Shown here piece by piece: positions 8,742 to 16,196 of a stretch of 16,196 nt of DNA. This DNA is from Pseudomonadota bacterium (GTDB lineage: Bacteria > Pseudomonadota > Alphaproteobacteria > Acetobacterales > Acetobacteraceae). The notes under the pieces were generated by a model. It saw only the letters and a program-made list of their open reading frames with translations. It searched no databases and was not told where the DNA came from. The position numbers and the translations under genes were made by a program. The stretch's first letter is position 1. Every line of letters starts with the position of its first letter. The stretch spans positions 1 through 16,196 of the forward strand of contig JAKCCP010000361.1 in the NCBI GenBank assembly GCA_021841985.1, in the 5' to 3' direction.

Positions 8742-9805
8742 GGCACATCCTTCCGGAGATCGGGCACGCGCAGGACATAGACGGTGAAAAGCGACGCGGT
8801 GAGCGCCAACACCGCGCCGGCCTGATGGAGAACCGCCAGCGGCGCCGGAACGACCAGCAGAAGCGTGGTCACGCCGAGCAAAAATTGCAAGAAAATTACA
8901 CCACCGAGCGCCGCCAGCGCGCGCCGCGCCAGGGGCGAAAGCCGCGCCCGCTGTCCGCTCGCGGCGACGAGCGTCAGCAGCGCGGCGAGCAGCGCGAGAG
9001 AGGCGAGCAGCCGGTGATCGAACTGCACGGCGGCGATGTTTTCGTCGAAATTGCGCCAAATTGGCGAAAGACGCGCATAGCCCACCGGCACCAGATGCCC
9101 GTCCATGAGCGGAAACGTGTTGTAATCGAGCCCGGCATGCAGCCCGGCGACGAAACCGCCGGCGAGAATGGTGAGCGCGACGAGCGCCAGCGTCAGCCGC
9201 GCCCCGGCTCGGACCAGCACCACCCGCGCGCCCGCCGGGTCGGGAATCAGCTCGGAAAACGCCGTCCACAGCACGGCGGCATAGAGCGCCAAAGCGAGGC
9301 CGAGATGGATCACGAGGCGCGCCGGCGCCACCGCCGTGCTGTCGGGAAAAAATCCCGAGGCGACCATGAACCATCCGATCGCGCCTTGCAGCCCGCCGAG
9401 CACGAAAATCCCGAGGAGCCGCGCAACCAGGCGCCGCGCCAGCCACCCCCGCCACCAAAAGACGACGAGGGGGAGAAAAAACGCGACCCCCATCAGCCGC
9501 CCCCACAGCCGGTGCGTCCATTCCAGCCAGAAAATATGCTGGAACCCGGCGAGATCCATGCCCTCGTGCAGCAGGTGGTATTGCGGGATCTGGCGATAGA
9601 GCGCGAATAGCCGCCGCCACTCGGCACCCGAAAGCGGCGGCACGACGCCGGCCAGCGGCGCCCATTCCATGATCGAGAGCCCGGAGCCGGACACCCGCGT
9701 GGCGCCGCCCAAAACCACCATCACCCCGATCATCGCCGCGATCACCAGCAGCCAGAGGCCAACCGCGCGCCGCGCCGGCGACGCCTCGCGCCAGAACACG
9801 TTCAT
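8738..9805 (-). CDS. ctaA: Heme A synthase, COX15/CtaA family
   Basis: An inner-membrane enzyme that oxidises the C8 methyl of heme O to a formyl group, giving heme A for aa3-type cytochrome oxidases. The 355-residue protein is highly hydrophobic, with about eight membrane segments. It keeps the four family histidines: EWTHR (E95, H98), VIHLGLAL (H167), QFDHR (H264) and VLHQAG (H327). The ExxH pair E95/H98 matches the catalytic pattern known from B. subtilis CtaA. LDYNTFPLMDGHLVP (227-240) is typical of the COX15 branch. The start chosen is the ATG at 9805, which overlaps the gntK stop in ATGA; a start 36 bp further upstream is open but adds a non-homologous arginine-rich tail. The stop overlaps the tldD start in ATGA. 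ctaB, ctaG and oxidase subunits are not in the window. Its presence implies a heme-A oxidase in this organism. Confidence 0.95.
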   Translation of the reverse strand: MNVFWREASPARRAVGLWLLVIAAMIGVMVVLGGATRVSGSGLSIMEWAPLAGVVPPLSGAEWRRLFALYRQIPQYHLLHEGMDLAGFQHIFWLEWTHRLWGRLMGVAFFLPLVVFWWRGWLARRLVARLLGIFVLGGLQGAIGWFMVASGFFPDSTAVAPARLVIHLGLALALYAAVLWTAFSELIPDPAGARVVLVRAGARLTLALVALTILAGGFVAGLHAGLDYNTFPLMDGHLVPVGYARLSPIWRNFDENIAAVQFDHRLLASLALLAALLTLVAASGQRARLSPLARRALAALGGVIFLQFLLGVTTLLLVVPAPLAVLHQAGAVLALTASLFTVYVLRVPDLRKDVP

Positions 9806-10338
9806 GCCCGGGCCGCGAGCAGCGCCAGCGCCTCGGCGCACATCACCGCCGGCGTTTGCGCCGCATCGACCACCAGCGGCCCCTCCGCAGCATCTGGCGG
9901 CTCAAGCGTCGCGAACTGGCTCGCCAGCAGCGCCGGCGACATGAAATGCCCGCGCCGCGCCGCCAGCCGCGCCGCGACCACGGCCTCAGACGCCCGGGGA
10001 TAGATCAGCGCGACGTCCGCGCCGCGCCCGCCGATGGGGCCGAGCAAGACCGGGCCAAGCAAACGGTCGCGATAGGCGCGCTTGAGCGCCGAACAGGTGA
10101 CGATCCCGCCCCCGCCCGCCGCAAGCCGCGCCGCGATCCAGGCGCCGATACGATCGAGCCAGGGCGCGCGGTCTTCGTCCGAAAGCGCGATCCCGGCCGC
10201 CATTTTCGCGACATTCTCCGGCGAATGCAGCGCATCCCCCTCCTGAAACGGCCAACCGAGGGCCGCCGCCAGACACTCCGCCAGCGTCGTCTTGCCGACG
10301 CCGGAAACCCCCATGATCAGAACGACGACAGGGCGCAT
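9802..10338 (-). CDS. gntK: Gluconokinase
   Basis: It phosphorylates gluconate with ATP to 6-phosphogluconate, the substrate of the Gnd enzyme encoded at 14117. The 178-residue protein is of normal length for the GntK/IdnK family. It shows a P-loop GVSGVGKTT (10-18), FQEGDALHSPENVAKMAAG (the family's gluconate-binding stretch, from about 31), and LSDEDRAPWLDRIGAWI after it. CSALKRAYRD (about 82-91) and RRGHFMSPALLASQFATLE, the usual C-terminal signature, follow. The ATG at 10338 matches the family's N-terminus; the ribosome-binding site is weak. It follows rpiA on the same strand after 72 bp occupied by an AT-rich palindromic element, and its TGA overlaps the ctaA start. Position beside the pentose phosphate genes makes biological sense: gluconate made by periplasmic glucose oxidation can be imported and fed in here. 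Confidence 0.95.
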   Translation of the reverse strand: MRPVVVLIMGVSGVGKTTLAECLAAALGWPFQEGDALHSPENVAKMAAGIALSDEDRAPWLDRIGAWIAARLAAGGGGIVTCSALKRAYRDRLLGPVLLGPIGGRGADVALIYPRASEAVVAARLAARRGHFMSPALLASQFATLEPPDAAEGPLVVDAAQTPAVMCAEALALLAARA

Positions 10339-10361
10339 GGAGTCCAGTAATCCATCAAAAA

Positions 10362-10411
10362 GGGGAAAGAAAACTTCTTTTTCTGAAGAAAAAGAAGCAA
10401 AAAGACTTTCC
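10362..10411 (-). repeat. AT-rich palindromic intergenic element, copy 2
   Basis: The core is a perfect 11-bp inverted repeat, CTTCTTTTTCT (10374-10384) and AGAAAAAGAAG (10387-10397), separated by GA. Outer arms GGAAAG (10364-10369) and CTTTCC (10406-10411) enclose it. The plan and much of the sequence match the element at 1933-1982: an outer GGAAAG/CTTTCC pair, an inner stem of the form G-S-TTCTTTTT, and a position starting at the stop codon of a minus-strand gene (rpiA here, lolD there). It fills most of the rpiA-gntK gap. It is AT-rich in GC-rich surroundings. Confidence 0.8.
10366..10397 (-). terminator. Possible rho-independent terminator downstream of rpiA
   Basis: On the minus strand the 11-bp stem formed by 10397-10387 and 10384-10374 is followed by TTTTCTTT, which resembles the U-rich tail of an intrinsic terminator. 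The stem is mostly A-U, so it would be weaker than a classical GC-rich one. It would separate rpiA from gntK-ctaA-tldD, which would then need their own promoter in the short remaining gap. Partial read-through is equally possible. Confidence 0.4.
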
Positions 10412-11097
10412 TACTCACCGCGCGCAAGACGCCTGACCCCGGTTTCCTCGGCGAGCAGGACGAGATCGGCGCGGCCGAGGAAGAACCCGGTCTCGACGAC
10501 GCCGACGAGGCGGCGGAGCGCGTCATCGAGCGGCGCGGGGTCGGGCACCGCGCCGAAATCGCAATCGAGGATGAGATTGCCGCCATCGCTGCGATAGGGC
10601 ACGCCATCGGCCGCGAAGCGCAGCCGCGGAGCGCCGCCGAGAGCCTCGATCTTGCGCGAAGTCGCCTCCCAGCCGAAGGGAACCACCTCCACCGGAACGA
10701 TGCCCGAAAGCGTCTCCACCAGCTTGCTCGCATCCGCCATGATCACCAGCCGGCGCGCGGCATCGGCGACGATTTTTTCGCGCAACAACGCGCCGCCGAG
10801 GCCCTTGATCAGATCGAGACCGTCGCGGGTGATCTGGTCGGCGCCGTCGATCGCGAGGTCGATCGCCGTCTCCTGCGCAAAATCGGTGAGCGGAATGCCC
10901 GCCGCCCGCGCGGCCAGAGCGGTACGCTCGGAGGTCGGGATGCCGCGCACGCGAAGCCCCTCGGCTTTGATCCGCTCGCCGAGCAGGGTGATCATGAACG
11001 CGGCCGTCGAGCCGGTGCCGAGCCCGAGCACCATGCCATCGGCGATTTCCGCCACCGCCGCCGCCGCCGCCCGCCGCTTCAAGCACTCGTGATCCAT
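10411..11097 (-). CDS. rpiA: Ribose-5-phosphate isomerase A
   Basis: It interconverts ribose 5-phosphate and ribulose 5-phosphate in the non-oxidative pentose phosphate pathway. The 228-residue protein is full length for RpiA. Visible motifs are GLGTGSTAAFMI (from 25, phosphate binding), PTSERT (54-59), IDGADQI (D84 and D87) and KGLGGALLREK (K98, E107), which correspond to the E. coli active-site residues D81, D84, K94 and E103. ATG 11097 is preferred over the open extension to 11133, because GGTGGA lies five bases upstream (11103-11108) and the family starts here. It is transcribed divergently from tal-pgi across a 178-bp region, so pathway genes on both strands may share control. The AT-rich repeat starts at its TAG stop. 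The C-terminus ends VRRLARGE. Confidence 0.96.
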   Translation of the reverse strand: MDHECLKRRAAAAAVAEIADGMVLGLGTGSTAAFMITLLGERIKAEGLRVRGIPTSERTALAARAAGIPLTDFAQETAIDLAIDGADQITRDGLDLIKGLGGALLREKIVADAARRLVIMADASKLVETLSGIVPVEVVPFGWEATSRKIEALGGAPRLRFAADGVPYRSDGGNLILDCDFGAVPDPAPLDDALRRLVGVVETGFFLGRADLVLLAEETGVRRLARGE

Positions 11098-11275
11098 GCG
11101 TGTCCACCCCCGCAAGCGGCCCGCGGCCGCCATTCCACCGCCTCATCTGCCCCCGTGCCGAAGGCGAGGCAAGAGGGGGCGAGGCGGCGGCGCTCTTGAG
11201 CGTGGCGGCCCAAGGGGTAATCTCCAGGGGTAATCTCTCCCCCTCCCGGCGCGGCGTTTTGTGAAAGTATCGAAC
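11098..11275. promoter_or_regulatory. Divergent control region between rpiA and tal-pgi
   Basis: These 178 bp should contain the promoters for rpiA (leftward) and for tal-pgi-gnd-pgl (rightward). Besides the 13-bp tandem repeat described separately, there is an inverted pair CGCTC-TT-GAGCG (11191-11202) and an AGGGG/CCCCT pair (11226-11230 and 11240-11244) that could form a small hairpin in the tal-pgi leader. I could not assign -35/-10 boxes with confidence, and no known riboswitch was recognised. Confidence 0.45.
11213..11238 (+). repeat. Tandem 13-bp direct repeat upstream of tal-pgi
   Basis: AGGGGTAATCTC occurs at 11213-11224 and again at 11226-11237. The two copies start 13 bp apart and are identical over 12 bp, differing at the thirteenth base (C versus T). 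They end 38 bp before the tal-pgi ATG. The spacing is a little over one helical turn. They could be paired binding sites for a regulator of the pentose phosphate genes, or simply a recent slippage duplication. Sequence alone cannot separate these options. Confidence 0.7.
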
Positions 11276-14104
11276 ATGACCAATCCCCTGGCCCAGCTTC
11301 CCGCCCTCGGCCAATCGGTCTGGCTCGATTTCGTGAGCCGCCCATTGCTGGAGAAGGGCGAATTGCGGCGCCTGATCGCCGAGGACGGCATCCGCGGCGT
11401 CACCTCCAACCCCTCGATCTTCGAAAAAGCGATCGCCCATTCCACCGATTACGACGCCGATCTCGCGGCATGCGTGCGCGCCGCCGATCGCGACGTCGAC
11501 GCCTTGTTCGAGCATCTCGCCATCGCCGATATCCGCATGGCCGCCGATCAGTTGCGCCCGGTCCATGACCAGACCAAGGGCGTCGACGGCTATGTCAGCC
11601 TCGAGGTGTCGCCCTATCTCGCGATGGACACCGAGGGCACGATCGCCGAGGCGCGGCGGCTCTGGCGCGCCGTCGAGCGCCCCAATCTGATGATCAAGGT
11701 GCCCGGCACCGCGCCCGGCGTCTCGGCGATCCGGACCCTGATCGGGGACGGCATCAACGTCAATGTCACCCTGCTGTTCTCGGTCGCCGCCTATGAAGCC
11801 GTGGCCGAGGCCTATCTCGCCGGGCTGGAGGCGGCGAATGCTGGCAGGCGCGACATCGCGCGCATCGCCTCCGTCGCCAGCTTCTTCGTCAGCCGCATCG
11901 ACGCGGCGGTCGAACGCGAGGTTGCCGAGCGGCTGAAAACCGCGCGCGGCGCCGAGGCCGAGGCGCTGCGCGGCCTCGACGGCAAGGTCGCGATCGCCAA
12001 CGCCAAACGCGCCTATCAGCGCTACCAGACCCTGATCACGAGCCCGCGCTGGAAAAAACTCGTGGCCAAGGGGGCGCGGCCGCAGCGCCTGCTCTGGGCC
12101 TCCACCGGCACCAAGAGCAAGCATCTTCCGGACACGCTCTATGTCGATGAACTGATCGGGCCGGAGACGGTCAACACCATGCCGCCGGCGACGATGGACG
12201 CGGTGCGCGACCACGGCCACGCCAAGATCACCCTGACGCACGATGTCGCCGGCGCCGAGGCGGTGCTGGCGACGCTGGCGCGCGTCCATATCTCGCTCGA
12301 TGCGATCACCGAGGAACTGGTCGCCGATGGCGTGCGGCGCTTCGCCGATGATGCCGACAAACTCTTCGCCGCCGTCGCCCGCCGCCGCGCCGAGGTGCTG
12401 GACGGCACGGCGCCGCGCCAGACGATCACCCCCGGCCCGGACGCCGAAATCTTCGCCGCCGAGAGCGAGCGCTGGCGCGAGGAGGGGCTGATCCGCCTCC
12501 TGTGGCGGCGCGATTCGGCGCTCTGGACCGGCGCCGACGAGGATCAATGGCTCGGCTGGCTGGACGCCATCGCCGCCGGCGAGGCGGCTCTCCCGGCGCT
12601 CGGCGCGTTCAGGGCCGATCTCGCCAAGGCCGGGTTCACCGACATCGTGCTCCTCGGCATGGGCGGCTCCAGCCTCGGCGCCGAAGTGCTGGCGACGACG
12701 CTCAAGCCCGCGGCCAAGGGGCCGCGCTTTCACATGCTCGATTCCACCGACCCGGCCCAGATCGCCGCCCTCGAAGCGGCGATCACGCTCGAAACCACGC
12801 TCTTCATCGTCGCCAGCAAGTCCGGCGCGACCCTCGAGCCGGAGCTGATGCGGCGCCATTTCTTCGCCCGCGCCGGCGATGCCAAGCAGTTCGTCGCCAT
12901 CACCGATCCCGGCTCGGCGCTCGAGAAAATCGCCAAGGCCGATGGCTACCGCGCGATTTTCCCCGGCGAGAAGACGATCGGCGGGCGCTATTCGGTGTTG
13001 TCCCATTTCGGCCTGGTGCCGGCGGCGGCGCTCGGGCTCGATGTCGCGCGCCTGCTCACGCTTGCCAGGCAAATGCAGCATGGAAGCGGCGCGAGCGTGC
13101 CGCCGGACGAAAATCCCGGTGTCGCGCTCGGCGTTTTTCTCGGCATCAACGCCCGCGCCGGGCGCGACAAGGTGACACTCATCGCCTCTCCCGGGATCAA
13201 AGCGATCGGCGCCTGGCTCGAGCAATTGCTCGCCGAATCGACCGGCAAGCACGGCCACGGCCTGATCCCGATCGCCAATGAGCCGCCGGTCGCGCCCGAG
13301 GAGTACAGCACCGATCGGGTCTTCGCCTATCTCGCGCTGGACGGCGCCGCCGATCCCGCGCAACAGCGCCTGGTCGCCGCCCTCGAGGCGATGGGCCGGC
13401 CGGTCGCGCGTCTCCGCGTGCCCTCGCCCGACCATATCGGCCAGGAATTTTTCCGCTGGGAGATCGCGACCGCGGTCGCCGGCAATATTCTCGGCATCAA
13501 TCCCTTCGATCAGCCCGATGTCGAGGCGAGCAAGATCAAGACAAGGGCGCTCACCGAAGATTTCGAGAAAACCGGCGCATTTTCCGAAACCGCGCCGCTG
13601 CTCCGCGACGGCGCCATCGCGCTTTACGCCGATCCCGCGAACGCGCGCGCGCTTGCGGGCGCGAAGACGCTTGCCGATGCGCTCGCCGCCCATTTTGCCC
13701 GCGCCAAACCCGGCGATTATGCCGCGATCCTCGCCTATATCGCGCGCAACCCGGCGCATGAGGCGGCGCTCGAGGGCCTCCGCCGAACCATTCTCGCGGC
13801 CAAGAAAATCGCGACCTGCCTCGGCTTCGGCCCGCGCTTTCTGCACTCCACCGGCCAGGTTTACAAAGGCGGGCCGAATTCCGGGATTTTCCTGCAAATC
13901 ACCGCGTCCGACGCCAACGACATCGCGATCCCGGGTCAGCGCGCCACGTTCGGGATCGTCAAGGCGGCGCAGGCTTTGGGCGATCTCGGCGTATTGGTCG
14001 AGCGCCACCGGCGGGTTCTTCGCCTTCATATCGGCGGCGATCTCGGATCGGGGCTCGCCGCCCTCGATACCGCCCTGATGCGCGCGCTCGAAACGAAATC
14101 TTAA
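11276..14104 (+). CDS. tal-pgi: Bifunctional transaldolase / glucose-6-phosphate isomerase
   Basis: A 942-residue fusion. The first about 365 residues are a TalB/TAL-like transaldolase: VTSNPSIFEKAI (42-53), VSLEVSPYLA (107-116), and MIKVPGT with the Schiff-base lysine K141, followed by WASTGTKSKH. After a short linker, residues from about 385 form a glucose-6-phosphate isomerase with SIS folds: MGGSSLG (462-468), ASKSGATLEPE (S514-T519 region), FRWEIATAVAGNILGINPFDQP, and GQVYKGGPNSGIF near the end. The enzyme would join the non-oxidative pentose phosphate branch to the glucose-6-phosphate/fructose-6-phosphate pool. ATG 11276 is chosen; an in-frame GTG at 11261 is possible but adds only five residues. 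It heads a plus-strand operon; gnd begins 12 bp after its stop. I see no frameshift between the halves, so the fusion is real and matches the known fused enzyme of acetic acid bacteria and relatives. Confidence 0.95.
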   Translation: MTNPLAQLPALGQSVWLDFVSRPLLEKGELRRLIAEDGIRGVTSNPSIFEKAIAHSTDYDADLAACVRAADRDVDALFEHLAIADIRMAADQLRPVHDQTKGVDGYVSLEVSPYLAMDTEGTIAEARRLWRAVERPNLMIKVPGTAPGVSAIRTLIGDGINVNVTLLFSVAAYEAVAEAYLAGLEAANAGRRDIARIASVASFFVSRIDAAVEREVAERLKTARGAEAEALRGLDGKVAIANAKRAYQRYQTLITSPRWKKLVAKGARPQRLLWASTGTKSKHLPDTLYVDELIGPETVNTMPPATMDAVRDHGHAKITLTHDVAGAEAVLATLARVHISLDAITEELVADGVRRFADDADKLFAAVARRRAEVLDGTAPRQTITPGPDAEIFAAESERWREEGLIRLLWRRDSALWTGADEDQWLGWLDAIAAGEAALPALGAFRADLAKAGFTDIVLLGMGGSSLGAEVLATTLKPAAKGPRFHMLDSTDPAQIAALEAAITLETTLFIVASKSGATLEPELMRRHFFARAGDAKQFVAITDPGSALEKIAKADGYRAIFPGEKTIGGRYSVLSHFGLVPAAALGLDVARLLTLARQMQHGSGASVPPDENPGVALGVFLGINARAGRDKVTLIASPGIKAIGAWLEQLLAESTGKHGHGLIPIANEPPVAPEEYSTDRVFAYLALDGAADPAQQRLVAALEAMGRPVARLRVPSPDHIGQEFFRWEIATAVAGNILGINPFDQPDVEASKIKTRALTEDFEKTGAFSETAPLLRDGAIALYADPANARALAGAKTLADALAAHFARAKPGDYAAILAYIARNPAHEAALEGLRRTILAAKKIATCLGFGPRFLHSTGQVYKGGPNSGIFLQITASDANDIAIPGQRATFGIVKAAQALGDLGVLVERHRRVLRLHIGGDLGSGLAALDTALMRALETKS

Positions 14105-14107
14105 GGA
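14103..14107 (+). promoter_or_regulatory. Shine-Dalgarno site of gnd
   Basis: AAGGA overlaps the last bases of the tal-pgi TAA stop and sits nine bases before the gnd ATG, so gnd can be translated from the same mRNA right after the fusion gene. It is one of the clearest ribosome-binding sites in the window and fixes the gnd start at 14117. Confidence 0.75.
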
Positions 14108-14116
14108 AAAAACATC

Positions 14117-15093
<977 letters not shown>

Positions 15094-15097
<4 letters not shown>

Positions 15098-15804
15098 TGA
15101 CGCCGGCCCGCATCGCCGCCGATCGCGACGCGCTGGCGACAGAGATCGCCGATTGGTTCGCCGCCCGCGTCGCCGCGGCGGCGGGGAGGCTGCGCGTTGC
15201 CTTGAGCGGCGGGGCGACGCCGCGCGATCTGTTCGCGAAGCTCGCGGCGCCGCCGTATCGGGAGGCAATTCCCTGGGCGCGCGTCGAGCTGTTCTGGGGT
15301 GATGAGCGCTTCGTGCCCGCAGACCACCCCGAGAGCAATTACGGCATGACGCGGCGGGCGCTCCTCGATCACATCGCCATTCCGGCGGCGAACATCCACC
15401 CGATCCCGACCGACGGCACGCCCGATGAGGCGGCATCGCGCTACGAGGCGCTCCTCCGCGAGGTTTATGGCGCCGAGACGCTCGACCCCGCCCGGCCGCT
15501 GTTCGACATCGTCTTTCTCGGCCTCGGCGAGGATGGCCACACCGCGTCCCTGCTCCCCGGCCAGGCGGTGCTCGCCGAGCGCCGGGCCTGGGTCGCCGCC
15601 GTCACCCAAGGGCGGCCCGAGACGCGCATCACCCTGACCTATCCGGCGTTGGAGAGCAGCCGCCACGTGGCCTTTCTGGTTGCCGGCGCGAGCAAGGCGG
15701 CGATCTGCCGCGCCGTGCGCGAGGGCCGCGCCGACGTGCCGGCGGCGCGCCTTCACCCGGCCGGCGAGACGCTCTGGTTCCTCGATCGCGCCGCCGCCTC
15801 TTGA
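15094..15804 (+). CDS. pgl: 6-phosphogluconolactonase, DevB type
   Basis: It hydrolyses 6-phosphogluconolactone to 6-phosphogluconate, the step just before Gnd. The 236-residue protein has the DevB/Pgl pattern related to glucosamine-6-phosphate deaminases: [12 protein letters not shown] (about 36-47), [19 protein letters not shown], and [16 protein letters not shown]. The ATG at 15094 overlaps the gnd stop in ATGATG, so the two genes are translationally coupled; the second ATG at 15097 is an equally plausible start and removes one residue. The gene encoding its lactone-producing partner, glucose-6-phosphate dehydrogenase (zwf), which often lies beside pgl, is not between gnd and pgl nor elsewhere in the window. 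A 53-bp gap separates pgl from the solute-binding protein gene. Confidence 0.94.
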
Positions 15805-15857
15805 CCGGACCCTTCCCCCTCGCGACAGTCGGCGCGCTTCGGGCGCGGGAGGATGGG

Positions 15858-16196
15858 ATGACGGGGTGGGCGCGGCTAGGGTTGGGGATCGCCGGAATCG
15901 TATTCGCTTGCGCCGGCCCAGCGCTGGCACAGGCCAAGGACACGCTCACGCTCGGGATGGTGCTGGAGCCGCCGGGGCTCGACCCCACCGCCGGCGCCGC
16001 CGCCGCGATCCGCGAGGTGGTCTATGCCAATGTCTTCGAGGGTCTGACGCGGATCGACGGCGAAGGCCACGTCGTGCCCGGCCTGGCCGCCTCGTGGACG
16101 ATGTCGCCGGACGGCAAGACCTACCGCTTCGCGCTCCGCCCCCATGTCACTTTCCATGACGGCACCCAATTCGACTGCGCGATCGTGAAATTTTCC
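15858..16196 (+). CDS. ABC transporter solute-binding protein, family 5 (N-terminal 113 codons, cut by window edge)
   Basis: The beginning of a periplasmic binding protein of the peptide/nickel/oligopeptide type (SBP_bac_5). Residues 1-24 look like a Sec signal peptide, with a hydrophobic stretch ending GPALA and probable cleavage before QAKD. C18 is not in a good lipobox, so a lipoprotein is unlikely. The mature start, TLTLGMVLEPPGLDPTAG, then VYANVFEGLTRIDGEG, VPGLAASWTMSPDGKTYRF and VTFHDGTQFD, follows the family pattern closely. ATG 15858 is preceded by GGGAGGA (15847-15853); an ATG at 15853 stops at once. The transported compound cannot be told from this part. Same strand as pgl, 53 bp downstream, so co-transcription is possible but there is no functional link that I can support. 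Confidence 0.9.
   Translation, partial: MTGWARLGLGIAGIVFACAGPALAQAKDTLTLGMVLEPPGLDPTAGAAAAIREVVYANVFEGLTRIDGEGHVVPGLAASWTMSPDGKTYRFALRPHVTFHDGTQFDCAIVKFS

Noticed and set aside
8742..9665. An upstream extension of the tldD frame giving a 787-residue protein
   Set aside because: The extra part lies within ctaA in another frame, is Ala/Arg-rich without homology, and a strong ribosome-binding site precedes the internal ATG at 8741.
15833..15847. Short hairpin CGCGC-TTCGG-GCGCG before the solute-binding protein gene
   Set aside because: The stem is only five pairs and has no T-run, and such stems arise often by chance in GC-rich DNA; not enough to call a terminator after pgl.

Overview
The window is about 16.2 kb of dense, GC-rich bacterial chromosome, with every gene recognisable at least to family. 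It most resembles an alphaproteobacterium of the Rhodospirillales, probably Acetobacteraceae. The reasons are the proS-lolC-lolD-dnaE order, a short prolyl-tRNA synthetase without an inserted editing domain, a COX15-type heme A synthase, and above all a fused transaldolase/glucose-6-phosphate isomerase next to a short 6-phosphogluconate dehydrogenase. That last arrangement is known from acetic acid bacteria and their relatives. The taxonomic call is inference from gene content.

Layout. (1) Positions 1-5245, minus strand: prolyl-tRNA synthetase (proS), the lipoprotein-release permease (lolC) and its ATPase (lolD), then the first 627 codons of the replicative DNA polymerase III alpha subunit (dnaE), which runs off the left edge. 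proS/lolC are 1 bp apart and lolC/lolD overlap by 8 bp. A 99-bp gap holding an AT-rich palindromic element separates lolD from dnaE. (2) Positions 5373-7301, plus strand: a lone protein with ten tetratricopeptide repeats followed by a glycosyltransferase-like domain. (3) Positions 7302-11097, minus strand: ribose-5-phosphate isomerase (rpiA), then gluconokinase (gntK), heme A synthase (ctaA) and TldD protease (tldD). The last three are chained by two ATGA overlaps. A second copy of the AT-rich element lies between rpiA and gntK. (4) Positions 11276-15804, plus strand: tal-pgi fusion, 6-phosphogluconate dehydrogenase (gnd) and 6-phosphogluconolactonase (pgl). (5) From 15858 to the right edge: the start of a secreted family-5 ABC-transporter solute-binding protein.

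How the genes work together. rpiA, gntK, tal-pgi, gnd and pgl make up most of an oxidative and non-oxidative pentose phosphate pathway with an entry point for gluconate. They diverge from a 178-bp control region at 11098-11275 that carries a 13-bp tandem repeat. Glucose-6-phosphate dehydrogenase, transketolase and ribulose-5-phosphate epimerase are not in the window. ctaA ties the opposite operon to aerobic respiration.

I did not find a phage, insertion sequence, CRISPR array, defence system or RNA gene. This is mostly ordinary core-genome sequence. The least explained items are the paired AT-rich palindromic elements that begin right at stop codons, the tandem repeat in the sugar-pathway control region, the mixed gntK-ctaA-tldD operon, and the orphan repeat-glycosyltransferase gene whose stop codon abuts the stop of tldD with no gap.
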